A stretch of 64,000 nucleotides of DNA, from contig MNCI01037504.1 of assembly GCA_015680685.1 (NCBI GenBank), forward strand, positions 338,247 through 402,246, given 5' to 3'. Position 1 is the first letter of the stretch. Every line of letters begins with the position of its first letter. The stretch comes from Gnetum montanum (lineage: Eukaryota; Streptophyta; Gnetopsida; Gnetales; Gnetaceae). A program made the position numbers and the translations under genes. The notes beneath the pieces were generated by a model. It saw only the letters and a list, made by a program, of their open reading frames with translations, was not told the DNA's origin and ran no database searches. Below are positions 23,512 through 35,923 of the stretch, in pieces.

Positions 23512-25461
23512 TACCCCCATGACTGAATAAAAACTCATCCTTGAGTTCCTTACAAAATATTGGGAAGGTATGGGATTATTGACTAAATGACCATTGACGG
23601 TGAAACAGGGTGACAGACTCAACATGCCCGGTGAATGGATCAACAATACAGTATATGACAGCATTAGTGTTCATGACCACAAAAGTGAACACTGTACATA
23701 AATGACATCTAGCCTTATTTGGTAGTTGGAAGAGAAGGAGAGAGAGAAAAAAGAGAAAGAAGAAGACATGTTGTTTCTGATGCCAAGATTGCACCTTTCG
23801 TTGTTTATCCATAGCCACGCCACCAATCTTGCTCCTTTCATAAATGTTTCAGTTCCAGGCCATCCTGAGTATTTTGTCTAAGCCTAGTCCATTGTTGTAT
23901 GATTGCCATCTGCACACACAACATAGTCATAAATGAGCAAGGTACATAAATCACAATGCATTTGATACCTTGCCTCGATGTAAAGTGCATTGGCTGAGTT
24001 GTGGTTATGGCAGATACTGATTTTAGAGATTTAACATTGGTGACTACCTAAGGTGTAGGGGTTAGGCAAAATTGAAAAAATTGTGCTAGGGCCCCCATGA
24101 CTAAGAGTGAACCTCCAGTAGTGGGAAGATGGAAAAAGATAAGAAATAAGAAGGATGGAGAAAAAAGTAACAACGACAATGCCAATAAAATGGATGTCAT
24201 GGATGGGGATGAAACAAAAAATTATTGATTGCAGGAAATGTTTAAGGAAAAGAAGTTAACAAATGCACCAAAAAGGAATGCCAATGGGTCCTCCCCAAAG
24301 CAGGCTCATGCCCTTGATGCCTTGATAGACCCACAAACCAGAGTCTGTAGGCTCTAGGAATGTCATTTGGAAGCAAGAGTTAAAAAATTCGCCCACAAGA
24401 ACTTACCCAGGAAGAATAATGTATCAACCAAGATACAGACTAATGGTAAAACCAACAATGAGGTGAAAAATGAAAAATAAAGGTGGAGAGAAGAGGATGG
24501 AATGAAAACCCAAGAACAAGGTTGTGTAAAGTCCCTTGTGTGTTTTATGGTTAATGTGACTGAGTATAACTCATTCCAAATCTAGGCTCAACAAACCACA
24601 TTCAGTGACCTCGCATCAACACATTTGACCAACCTATCCTCTTGAAGCAACAAGAATGGCTCTATAAAAAGTCACCACCATTCCAAGGAGAGCGATATGG
24701 AGAATTAGGAAGCAAGAAAGGGCCTTAGTTAGAGGGAACCTTCATGCATGGGTAACATGTCTTTCCAGTGCCATAACTAATGCATGTAGCCCAAGTTCAT
24801 TATTATGTCTAAGTGGTGTGCTTTGAATTCTCTCTTTTTTTTGCATGAGAACCACACAATGCAAAGACATATTTTTATGTACTCAACTTTCAATGATTTG
24901 ATGAAGGGTTAGAATGGCGGAAAACCCAAGGAAAAAGCATCTAAGCACTCAAGAAAATAGCCAACACAATTGCATCAAATCCCCTTGAAGTCACACCCTT
25001 TTCATACTTTGAGTGCTTCTTTAGTTTGAGAAATACCTAGCCACCAATTCGTTAATAGTTTTATTAGAGAAAGGGACTGTACAGTTCCAAGACAAGGGAG
25101 ACCATAGGATTTTATGGATGCATGAACGATGTGGACTCATTTCCTGTTTGATCAAAAGAACAATACCTTAATATCAACATCATACTTCAAAGGTAAAATC
25201 CCAACATTAGTAATCAATATGATATTATTCATGCCACCATCATGAACACTTATTGGGTGACGAACAAAATAAAGTAATCACACAAAGAAATGGTAAAAAT
25301 ATGAATGATGGTGTAAAACAAAAAACAAGAAAGATTAAAGAAATGTGCAAAAAAAAATGTGTAAAAAAAAATATGTAAAATTTTTTTTAAAAGGAACTGA
25401 GGGCCTTTAATGATTAGTAGAGGTGGCCATCTCCCCCATGACTGAGTTGGAAGAAGGAGAT
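23512..25461 (-). other. Noncoding 3' region of element B
   Basis: Lines up along its length with 17661-19604 of A. Conserved stretches lie near 24746-24780 and 24977-25000, and internal GTCATGGGGG copies on the minus strand near 24091-24105 and 25430-25446. No coding frame is supported. Confidence 0.75.
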
Positions 25462-26700
25462 TCAAAATAATGAGCAAGGTTTCCCACCTATAGACGTAGC
25501 ATATGTTCTGGTTGTCCTAAACTCATGGAAAGGTTTTGTTTGTTGCACGTTGACTAACAATCTCTTATCTGGGCTCTCAAGTTTATATATGATCATGGCT
25601 CCTGAAGAAAAAGTTGCATAGATAATGTAAGGTCCTTCCCACAGTGTTTGAAATTTGGTACATTGTGACACATGTGTGGGGTTCTAGTAGAGAACCTTAT
25701 CTTCTGGTTGATACTTAACTCTCCTAATTTTTAGGTCATGACATTATTCATTAAATGCCTTGTGCAACTCATTAGATGACAGGGCAGCTAGTTGGTTGTC
25801 ATCTAGCAAGTCAAGAGTCATCAACCTTTGTTTTTGTGCTAGATCGAGGTCAAGGTTGAGGTCACATACCGTGGCTAGTGTACGGAGCTCTGTTTGGATA
25901 GGGAGCATTGGAAGTTTTCCATACACTAACTCATAGGAAGACTAGCCTATAGAGAGTTTCTAGGTGGAGTGGTATGCCCAAAGAGCATCATTCAGTTTAG
26001 TGCTCCAGTCTCGCCTATACTTGCTAATGGTTTTGGTCAGTATCTTAGTAATATCCTTGTTGGTAACCTTGGCTTAACCATTCACTTGGGGATGGTATGC
26101 TATAGTCAATTTGTGTTCAACCCCTAAGAATTGCATTAACTTCCAAAAAGTTGCACCTATGAAGTGCATACCATTATTTGAGATAAGTGAAAGCAACACA
26201 CCAAACTTATTGATGACTTGTTGTTGGACAAATCGTGCAACTATACATGATGTGTAATCTTTAACAGCAGCTACTTCAGCCCATTTTGTTAAGTAGTCTA
26301 CGACAACTACAATGTAAAATTTTCCATTGGACATTGGTGTAATGGGTCCCATGAAATCAATTCCCCAAATGTCGAAGGTTTCTAGTGGTTGAATCCATTG
26401 TTGCGGACCCTCCATTTTAGTAGTTATTTCCCCATCACGTTGATAGCACTCACAAGATTGGATGAATTGATGGGTGTCTCGAAACAAGGTAGGCCAATAA
26501 TATCCTACAAGTAGGATCTTGATGGCCATTTGTCTCCCAGCATAATGATCCCCACAAAGGCCCTTGTGAGCATCTTGGAGAACTCTTAGTTGATCTCTAT
26601 CAAGAACACACCATTGAACCAAGCCATCAAGAAATACTTTGTAAAGTTATCCATTGATCTCCATAAAGTACTTGGCTTTGTGAAGAAACTGTTGTTTCTT
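25462..26700 (-). pseudogene. B integrase remnant
   Basis: From 26700 downwards: the zinc-binding part (D-A-H-K-G-L-C-G-D-H near 26580 and C-E-C-Y-Q-R near 26450), where A has Cys in place of the final Tyr; the core with [10 protein letters not shown] near 26360, I-S-N-N-G-M-H-F near 26180 and H-P-Q-V-N-G near 26090; a stop follows, then A-K-V-T-N. The C-terminal part has L-W-E-G-P-Y near 25640 and T-K-P-F-H-E near 25525. Of the D-D-35-E triad only the first D remains; the others are N and K, spaced exactly 35 residues apart. In life the enzyme joins element DNA to the chromosome. Confidence 0.9.
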
Positions 26701-28190
26701 CTTAAGGTCTAGCTCTTATGGTGTTTGTTGGGTAAGGAGAGGTAAGAATGCTACTATACCAATTTTTCTCCATGGGTGATTGGTTATTCACTACACCATC
26801 AAAGAGGAATTCATCAGGGAAATGATCAAAAATTGGATACTCATCCTCTTTGTTTTCCCAATGCAACCGAGATAAATGATTGGCAGCTACATTTTTAGTG
26901 CCTTTACGATCGATCATCATTAAATCGAACTCTTGTAGGATTACCAGCCATCGTATAATATGGGGGCTTACCATTGGCTTATTCATGAGGAACCGAATTA
27001 CACTATGATCTGTGTGTATGAATACTTTGTACCCCAATACATAGTGTCTAAATTTTTCTAGTGCAAACACTACAACCATTAATTATTTTTCTGTAGTAAT
27101 GTAGTTAAGTTGTGCACCAACTATACTTTTACTTGCACAGTAGATGTAATAAGGATGTTTCTGGTCATCTAACTGTGTAAATATGGCTCCTAAGGCATAG
27201 TTCGATGCATCAATCATGACATGAAATGGTTTGGACCAATTAGGAGCTTGTAAAATGGGTGTTTCTACCAGCTTCTGTTTTAGCATATGGAAAGCTTGTT
27301 CACATTCCCTGGTCCACTCGAAGAGTACGTCCTTTTTCATTAACTCTACCAATGGTTTGGCGATCTTTGAAAAGTTCTCTATGAATCTCCTATAGTAGCT
27401 AGTATGTCCAAGGAATGACCAAATATCTTTAATAGTTTCCGGTTGATAGGTAATTCCTTGGATGACTTTGATTTTCTCTAGGTCTACCTTTATTCCTGCA
27501 TATGAGATTTTATGCCCAAGTACCATGCCTTCTTGGACCATCAAATGAATTTTTTGCCAGTTGAGCCTCAAATTAGTTTCTACACATCTTTTTAGCACTT
27601 GCTCTAATCGGTCCAAGGCTTGATCAAAAATTGCTCCATAAGTGGAGAAGTCATCCATAAAGACTTCCACACCATTTCCTATCTATTGCTAGAATATGCT
27701 TAGAACTAAGCGTTGAAACTTTGTAAGGGCATTGCAGAAGCCAAACGACATTTTTTTGTATGCAAATGTTCCTCAAGGACTGGTGAACGTAGTTTTGGCT
27801 TGGTCTTCTAGGGCTATTTGTATTTGGTTGTATCTACTATATCCATCCAGAAAACTATAATAGCGATGCCCTGCGATTATGTTTAAGACTTGGTCAACAA
27901 ATGGCAACGGAAAGTGATCCTTGAATTTTGCCATGTTTAGTAGATACACATCCTCCATTTGCCTCCTTTTTTAGGCACGATTACTAAGGGGCTAACCCAT
28001 TCACTATCAACAATGGGGTATATGAACCTAGCCTTTAGAAGCTGTTCGATTTCTTCTTTTACTACTTGCTTCAACTTTGGGTTCAATCGCCTCTATGGTA
28101 ATTTTTGAGGCTTCATGGAGGAGTCAATGTAAATCCTATGCTAGCATATTCTAGGATCTATTCCAGTTAATTTTATATATGACTAGATGA
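26701..28190 (-). pseudogene. B reverse transcriptase and RNase H remnant
   Basis: F-K-D-H-F-P-L-P-F-V-D-Q near 27920, F-L-D-G-Y-S-R-Y-N-Q near 27850 and the catalytic V-F-M-D-D-F-S near 27660 are the RT palm; V-L-G-H-K-I near 27515 and Y-Y-R-R-F-I-E-N-F near 27390 follow. RNase H begins at about 27220 (V-M-I-D-A-S-N-Y-A-L-G-A) and includes H-T-D-H-S-V-I-R-F near 27015 and A-A-N-H-L-S-R near 26880. The F-M-D-D form is characteristic of Athila. A stop (27083) and frame changes separate the segments, though 27083-27670 is one open frame of 195 codons. Confidence 0.92.
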
Positions 28191-29290
28191 AGGCTTTTGA
28201 TCACCTGTTTATTACCTTTAGCAAACTCTCTTTTTGTTGTGGAGCAAGTTTTGCATTCATGATTACCAGTTTTCCATTCTTAAGGAACGTGTATTCCATA
28301 CCAGCAGGTAATGGTTTTAGCTCTAGGGGCTCTTATTTAAATTTCTTAGGAATTTCCAACTTCCCCCAGTTGATGTTTTCCAAGTTAGGATTGGGAAGTT
28401 GGCGGTGAACTCGCTCTAGTGCATCTATGCTATCTATGTAAGCGCAAGTCAAACCCTCAGTTAGTTCCATGCATATAAGTGAGCTGCTTTCTTGATAAGC
28501 TATTAGCCACTGGGTGTCTTCTTGTTGTGTGGTTGCTGCATACATGCATCTTTGTATATTGATTATTTTTGCTCACTGATTACATGCAGGTAATGTTAGA
28601 CTTTGCACAATCCATGCTCTCTGCACTTAATTACACCATGTGTCACTATATGTGATGCATGGAACCTTCTTCTTCTCAATCTTTCCAAAAGTATTTTCTT
28701 TAGATATTTCTAGAGAAAGATCATGGATTCCTAGGCACACATCTATAGTGCTTAGCCATGCCTTACCCATTATGATTGGGAAGTCCCCTTTACTGTTGTT
28801 CACTTGAATCACTAGGAAGTCAGTTGGATACAACCATCCACAGATAGTGGTAACAATGTCCTCTATAATCACAAGGGAACAATGATAGACTGGTTGGCCA
28901 ACTCTAAACAGATGTTGCTCTTTTTTAATGGGGGCAAGTTCCAGTCCTTGTACATTTCTTGGGATATTAGATTGACACTGGAACCTGAATCCAAAAGATC
29001 TTTGCATGGCTCATTCCCAGTGATTTGTAGATATATTAGGGGACTCCCAAGATCAGAGAATTTTCTAGGAAGGTGGCCAACCTTGATTCAATCAGTAACG
29101 ACATGTATTAACATGAATGTATGCATTGAATGTGGTGTTAAGTTTGAAGGGGACTTTGAAGCTCTATTTGATACAAAGATATCCAAAGACTCAGCCACTT
29201 GGGGTTGCAAAGGCTTGGTTGGACTGTTGGTTCTAAAGAAAGGTATTTTCTTCATATGGTTATCAAAACCAATAGTATGTTGAGGATTAA
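28191..29290 (-). pseudogene. B protease and pre-RT linker remnant
   Basis: An aspartic protease of retroviral type: the catalytic L-L-D-S-G-S-S-V-N-L-I is intact near 28990, followed in a shifted frame by V-I-I-E-D-I-V-T-T near 28865 and P-I-I-M-G-K-A-W-L near 28770 (the I-L-G-R position). After it comes a linker with V-P-C-I-T-Y-S-D-T-W-C-N near 28640, D-T-Q-W-L near 28515 and E-L-K-P-L-P near 28320. The part of the linker after the protease, but not the protease, is also kept in C and D. Confidence 0.85.
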
Positions 29291-31561
29291 TGACCCTTAT
29301 GACATTGCATTGCTATGGCTGAGCAGGGAGTTCACCTTGCATTGCTGGAGTAGGTGGTAATGGAGCTATTGGTGGGAGAGATTCGACCGGATTGGAAGGA
29401 TGGTACACTTGTGAAATGTTGCCCCTAGGAGAGGGAGTCCTATAGTACTTGCGGGCTTGGTAGTGATGTTGGGAAGTAACACGATTGACAGAGTCATGTG
29501 GAGAGATTGGATGTTGCACGTCATATTCATACGGGTCAGGTTACCGGTAAGGATATTGTTGCCTTGGTGGTGGCATTCCCCACGATTGTGGGTGTTGCCA
29601 CTATTGATGTTTCTCAATTGGTTGTGGTGGAGTTTCACTTGGATAATACCTTAAAGGTTGGTGAAACTTCCTTGGGTTACCTTGGGGATAAGGTAACCGT
29701 CAGGATGTTTGTCACTTGTTTAAACGTGGATTAAGTGCATACACCCCAGATTCATGTAGATGTGAGATCACAGGGCAACATCCCTTAGGATGGTCATATT
29801 GATAGATCTCACATCCACTATCATCATCTGTATTTGAGTCCACAACCTCTTCAATAATAGCAACTTTACCCTTACCCTTGTTATGTGTGTTTTCTACTTC
29901 TCTCTTTTTTCTTTTGTCACGATCACTACCTCGCTTCCTAGACTCCTCTACTACTTTGAGAACAGTTTGAAACCTACTATCTAGGGAGTCCCACATTTGG
30001 TCTACCTTTGTTGATACTTCTAATGTTAGCTTTTAGATAGGCAAGGTTTTTCTATACACCATCTCTTCGAGTGGTGACTCTTCCTCATCCTCACAAAATC
30101 TTACTCCGTTCTTTTGGAGGAAAGGATCTTGGTTATATTCTTCCACACTCTCTCTCTTTCAGAGCTCACCTTCTCCTTATCTACTTGCTCCAGTAATTTT
30201 TGCATTTGATGAAACCTAAGCTTAGATAGTATTTCTTGGGCATAAGTCCCAAGGATCATTTCATGCCTAAGCCCATCTATGAGATGGCATAGCTGATCCC
30301 ACTGTGAATAACCATGGCCAGGACAATGATGTAATAGTGCATAATAATGGCCCATGGTAGCATCCAAGGGTTCGTGACTTCCTTGTTTCCATCCTTGGAT
30401 TTACTTTCACAAGTTAGACACCTGGGAGTACATTTGGTACTTATCGTTGAACAATTCTAACATAGTACTCCACCTATGAATGGATTTTAGTTCTAAGGAC
30501 CGGTACTAGTTTTCAGCTTCTTTTATTTGTGTCTGTGGGAACAACTTAAGTTTTTGCCACTCATTCTCTATGTTTTGCAAGGCACACGCATCGTGAAATG
30601 CTTGTAAGTTATTTTGAGGATTAGCGTTATATCCCCCTTCAAATCGTGGGATGTTATTCATGTCTAACTTCTTGATCCTACTATCTTTTTGGTGCCTTGT
30701 TGAAACTCTCATAGCCTCAGTTATATCTAGCATGCTTCTTGTGGCGAGTAGGGGTTCATCATGATCATCTTGTTCATAGTGTCTATGTTGCCTACGATGT
30801 TCCCTACTCTCCCTTCTTCTATGGCATGATTCCATAGAGCGCCCTCATCCTTTGTCATGTCTATTTCATCTGTGACTTCCACTTTGCTTTCCCTTATCCT
30901 CACGATCTATTTCTCTATGGCTATGTCTAGACATTGAAGGAGAGGATGAAGGTGAAGAAGAAGGAGAATTGCCACCATGATGGTGTCTACTACCTTCTCT
31001 TCGATGGTCTCTGCCTCGATCACGATTGCAATCAGAATTTCCACCTTTTTCATGTGCCCTTGTTCCTTTTTTAGACACTTTGTGTCCGTTGGTATTAGCA
31101 CCTGGGTTGTGAATAGTAGAATGAAGGTTTTGATACACAACCCCTTAGCCAGAGTCAAGGGAAGGAACATTGTTATGTTGGCGACTACCTGAAGTAGGTT
31201 CATCACCTTCAATTTCGCTTAAAACGTGGGGGGCATCCTTGGACTATTTTCCCTTCAAAGACTTATCGTGTCTCTCCTATTGCAAGTCCCTTTGACATTG
31301 TGCCTCTGTGGGACGATAGTCTCTTAAATCATAGTCTTGTGCAACGTACTCTGCATGTAAGTGTTGCATGCCTATTTATGTGAGAGCATGAAGAAGCATA
31401 CTTGGGACTAAACGGTCAGGGGGTAATACTATGTTACCCTCCAAGTCACGCCAATGTAACTATTGAGGAATTGACAAATCAACATCATGTGTATTTTGTT
31501 GCCGATTGCTTCTTGTGTTAGTCCTAGGTGGTGAAGTGCTTTTATGTGAAGAAGAAGACAT
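29291..31561 (-). pseudogene. B gag remnant
   Basis: Starts at a methionine at 31561 (M-S-S-S-S-H-K-S), shared in kind with A (35778) and J (63319). An N-terminal part has N-I-V-L-P-P-D-R near 31435 and a basic, serine-rich stretch (30866-31138). The capsid region (Retrotrans_gag type) runs from F-E-G-G-Y-N near 30640 through A-E-N-x-Y-R-S-L and L-L-H-H-C-P-G-H-G near 30325 to A-Q-E-I-L-S. A cysteine-histidine stretch (C-E-I-Y-Q-Y-D-H-P-K-G-C-C) lies near 29800, and a proline-rich tail (29313-29519) precedes protease. It would form the particle shell. At least six stops. Confidence 0.88.
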
Positions 31562-31672
31562 CTTGTCTTGTTCAGTGTGCAATGTACTATTATCTTTTCT
31601 TAATCAACCCTAAGGATTTGTTCCAATGATGTGAATGATTTCCTAAGTTCTACTTAGCGCACAAACAGCTAA

Positions 31673-31692
31673 GTCCCTGGCAGCAGTGCCAA
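31673..31692 (-). other. tRNA-Asp primer-binding site of element B
   Basis: Minus strand reads TTGGCACTGCTGCCAGGGAC next to the 5' LTR, four differences from the tRNA-Asp complement. Confidence 0.8.
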
Positions 31693-32498
31693 TGATGAGC
31701 GGCGAGGTACCCCTATGCTCAACCATATGAATACGAGCGCTTCACGCATGATCTAGTCGAATTCCAAGGACTAAGTGCCTATGCACCTTTGTGGAACGAT
31801 AACGGGTTAGTTAATCGTTGTCTTCCCAAACTTACTTGTATGTCATGGTGGTATGGTTAAGTAAGCTTGAGTCATATGATTTTTATGGCTTTTATGTGTT
31901 TTATATCCTACGCTAGTAAGGAGGGGGAGAGAGATAACTAAGTAACTTATCTAATTTAAATATTCATTAACTAAGTTCTAATTACTCCTAACACCAGTAT
32001 CCATTCCCACTTGCCGTACACATTCTGAACTAGGGTAATGTTGTTGGGATTAGCAAACACTAATTGTTATTGGGTTACCAAGTGCTACACACATGCTTGA
32101 AGCGGTCATATTGAGTGTATTTAACTAATAGAGTTGTAGGGTGAGAGAAATCATTAATCACTAAGAAAGCATTAAATAATAATTAATCGCTAATTAATCT
32201 ATTCTATATGCTACAAGGTTTATCATAAAGTTCATCTTTATTTCCGTACACAAAGTGTGCTCAGGTACACAATGCTCGAATAAAGATCTGTTCACTCTAT
32301 GACTCCTACTATGGGCACACAGAAATAATTTTAGCTTTGGAGGGAAAAAATGGCAAGAGTCTGGCTAAGGGACTAACTTCTAATGTCGAAACCAAGGGCA
32401 CTGCCTCTTATTTATATGCAAGGAGATAGGCCGTGATATCGGGTATTCGACATCACATGGTTGATTCGATATCGCAGACGCGATATTGCGGTTCATCA
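31693..32498 (-). repeat. 5' LTR of element B
   Basis: Starts TGATGAGCGG, ends GGTTCATCA on the plus strand, with the primer site at its inner side. Keeps several CpG-containing GATATCG motifs at 32435-32490. Confidence 0.93.
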
Positions 32499-33480
32499 CC
32501 CCAATTGATATTTTTGATGTCAAGACTTGGAAGTTGGCGATGGAATTGCTCTAATGTATCTATGCTATCAATGTAGGTGTAAGTTAAGCTCTCAGTTGGT
32601 TCCATGCATCTAGTTGAATCGTTCTCTTGGTCATTTGTCAACCATTGGGTGCCTTCCTGTTTTGTGGCTGCTGCATACATGCATCTTTGTATATTAGTTA
32701 TTGGTGCACATTGGTTGCATGCAGGCAATGTTAAACGTTGTACAAACTAGGACTTCTACACGCAATTGCACCCTATGTCATTGTTTGCGATGCATGGAAC
32801 TTTCTTCTTCTCGATCTTTCCAAATGTATTTTTATTTGATATTTCTAGGGAAAGATCATGTATTTCTAGGCGCACATCAATTGTGCTTAGCTATGCTCTT
32901 CCCATTGTGATTGGAAAGTCCCCCTTACAGTTGTTAACTTGAATCACTAGGAAATTGGTTGGATACAACCACCCACAAATAGTGGTGACAATGTCCTCCA
33001 CTAGTCCTAATGGGACAATGATGGATTGGTCAGCCAACTCTAAACTTATGTTACTCTTTTTTAGTGGAGGTAGGTTCCAAGCTTTGTACATTTCTTGAGA
33101 GATTAAGTTAACACAAAAACTTGAATCCAAAAGAGCTTTTCAAGGTTCGTTCCCAGCGATTTCCAAATATATAAGAGGACTTCTAGGATCAGAGAATTTC
33201 CTAGGAAGATGGCCAGCTTTAATCCAATCGATAATTGCATGAGTCAACATGATCGTGTGTGTTAAGTGTAGTCTTTGGTTCAAAGGAAGCTCTAAAAATT
33301 CAAATGGTGGTAAGGCATTTGGAGAATTTGCCGCTTGTGGTTGCAAGGACTTAGTTGGACTGTTGGTTCTAAAGAAAGGTCTCTTCTTTATGCAGTTGTC
33401 TAAACCAATAGTAGGTTGAGGGTTGACAACCCTTGTAGTGTTACGTTGTTGCGGTTGGGCAGGGAGCTCATCCTACATAG
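32499..33480 (-). pseudogene. A protease and first part of pre-RT linker
   Basis: From 33480 downwards a protease-like segment: the catalytic site reads D-S-S-F-C-V-N-L-I near 33128, against D-S-G-S in B, so the active-site Gly-Ser is lost; V-E-D-I-V-T-T near 33000 and P-I-T-M-G-R-A near 32900 follow. The linker (T-Q-W-L-T-N near 32645, H-R-Q-L-P near 32535) breaks at 32499 where B is inserted; its next residues resume at 22693. Bases 32499-32503 are the right copy of the B target duplication. Confidence 0.85.
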
Positions 33481-35778
33481 CTGGAGTAGGTGGTAATGGA
33501 GCTAAGGGTGGAAGAGGTGCAGTCGGATGAGAAGGATAGTACGTTTGTGAAACCTCTCCTCTAGGAGGAGTTCTATAGTACTCATGGGTTTGGTAGTGAG
33601 ATTGAGGAGTAATGTGACTAGTAGAGTCACGTGGAGAGATTGGCTGCTACACGTAGTATCCATACAAGTCAGGTTGATGGTAAGGGTACTGTTGACATGG
33701 TGGTTGCATTCCCCATGATTGTGGGTGTTGCCACTATTAATACTATCCATTTGGTTGTTGTGGAGTTCCACTTGGATAATATGTCAAGGGTTGGTGGAAC
33801 TGTCTTGGGCTACCTTGAGGATAAGGTAACCTTTGGGGTGTTTGTCATCTATTTAATCATGGGTTTAGTGCATACATCCCAAACTCCTACAGATGTGAGA
33901 TTACTGGGCAACATCCCTTAGGATGGTCATATTGACATATCTCACATTCACCATAATTTTCTGTATCTGAATCCATAACCTCTTCAATGATGGTAGCTTT
34001 GCCCTTACCTTACGTGCATATTCAATTTCTTTCTTTTTTCTCCTTTCTCAGTCACTACCTGGTTACCTAGACTCCTCTACTATTTTGAGAACGGTTTGAA
34101 ATTTATTATCTAGGGAGTCCCACATTTGGTTCACCTTTGCCAATCCTTCTGATGAAAGTTTTTGAATGGGCAAAGTTTTCCTATTCATCAACTATTCAAG
34201 TGGTGACTCTTCTTCATCCTTACAAAATCAAACTCCCTTCTTTCAGAGGGAAGGATCTCTATTGTATTCCTTTGTACTCTCTCTTTTCCTTAACTCTCCT
34301 TCCTCCTTGGCAACTTGCTCCAACAATCTTTGTACTTGATGGGCTCTAAGTTTGGATAGTCTTCCTTGGGCATAAGTCCCAAGGGTTCTTTGTGTTTCAT
34401 GCCTAAGTCCATCTATGAGATGGCGTAGTTATTCCCTCTACGAGTAATGATGGCTAGGGCAATGATGTAATAATGCATAATATCGGCCCATGGCAGCATC
34501 CAAGGATTCATGTCCTCCTTATTTCCATCCTTGGATTTGCTTTCGCAGGTTGGACACTTAGGAGTACATTTGATACTTATCATTGAACAGTTCTAACATG
34601 GTACTCCATCGGAGAATGGATTTTAGTTCTAAGGACTAGTCTTGGCTTTCTGCTTCCTTGATCAGTGTCTGTGAAAACAACTTGAGTTTTTGCCACTTGT
34701 TTTCTATGTTTTGCAAGGCACATGCATTGTGAAATGCTTGCAAATGATTTTTAGGATCAGCATTGTATCCCCCTTCAAATCATGGGATATTGTTCATGTC
34801 CAATCTTTTGATCCTATTGTCTTTTTGGTGCCTTGTTGGGATTCTAACAACCTCAGTTATATCTAGCATACTTTGGGTAGCGAGTAGGGATTCATCGTGA
34901 TCATGTTTTTTATGGTGTCTATGATGCCTATGCTATTTCCTACTCTCCCTCCTTTCATGGTGTGTTTCTCTAGAGTGCCCTCATCCCCTTTCTTGACTGT
35001 TTTATCTATTATTCCTATTTTACCTACCATTATCCTTAGGGTCTTTCCCTCTGCAACTGTGTTCCAATATTGAAGGAGAGGGGGAAGGAGATGATGAAGG
35101 TGAAGAGGGAGGAGGATCGTTGCCATGATGGTTCCTACTACCTTCTCTTTGGTGGTCGCCACCTCGATTGCAGTTAAGATCAGAATGTCCATCTTTGTCA
35201 TGTGTTCGTGTTCCTTTTTTGGATCCTTTGTGTTCGTTGGTACCAGAATCTGGGTTATGGATAGTTGAGTGAAGATTATGATACACAACCCCTTGACTGA
35301 AGTCAATGGGAGGAACATCATTTTGTGGAATACTTCCTGAGGTAGGTTCACCACCCTCATTTCCACTTAGGACATATAGGACATCCTAAGAACACTTCCC
35401 CTTCATAGATTTATGATGTCTCTCCTGTTGTAAGTCCCTTTGACATTGTGCCTCTATGGGTTGATACTCTCTCGAGTGGTGTTCATGCACAATGTACTTT
35501 GCCTGTAAGTGTTGCATACCAATTTGTGTGAGAGCACAAAGAAGCATGCTTGAGACTGAATGATCAGGAGGTAATACTATGTTAACTTTTAAATCACGCC
35601 AATGCAATTATTCATCCTGGTGGAGGATAAAGGTAAAGTTTGATATATACTCATTGGGATGAATGTATACCACATGAAACTATTGGGGCACTAGTGGGTC
35701 ATCATGTGTACTACGCCTTCGATTGTTCGTTGTGTCAAACTTAGGCGATGAAACACTCTTGTAAGAAGAACGAGACAT
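33481..35778 (-). pseudogene. A gag remnant
   Basis: Starts at a methionine at 35778 (M-S-R-S-S-Y-K-S), then Y-I-H-P-N-E-Y-I and N-I-V-L-P-P-D-H near 35580, matching J closely in order. A basic, Ser/Pro-rich linker lies at 35020-35290. Capsid sequence lies between about 34830 and 34330 but is more decayed than in B. A zinc-knuckle-like C-E-I-C-Q-Y-D-H-P-K-G-C-C is readable near 33945-33905 on the minus strand. Stops and shifts throughout. Confidence 0.85.
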
Positions 35779-35903
35779 GATTAATTCTTCAGTATGTGAC
35801 ACTTTTCTCTTCTCTTTTCTAATAATTTTAAGATAACCAACCCTAAGTGTTCGTTCCAATGATCGAAATATTCCTAAGTTCTAATTAGTGCACAAACAAA
35901 AAA

Positions 35904-35923
35904 GTCCCCAGCAACGATGCCAA
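35904..35923 (-). other. tRNA-Asp primer-binding site of element A
   Basis: Minus strand reads TTGGCATCGTTGCTGGGGAC, only three transitions from the tRNA-Asp complement; the best-matching primer site in the window. Confidence 0.9.

Larger units (their letters stand above)
22694..32498 (-). mobile_element. Element B: Athila-like LTR retrotransposon nested in A
   Basis: A 9.8 kb minus-strand element, all parts in order: 5' LTR (31693-32498), tRNA-Asp primer site, gag from 31561, protease, RT, RNase H and integrase to about 25462, noncoding 3' region, polypurine tract and 3' LTR (22694-23511). It splits the pre-RT linker of A. Flanks differ by one base (TCCCA/CCCCA). Reading frames are broken, but longer intact stretches survive than in A, in keeping with a later insertion. 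Confidence 0.93.
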
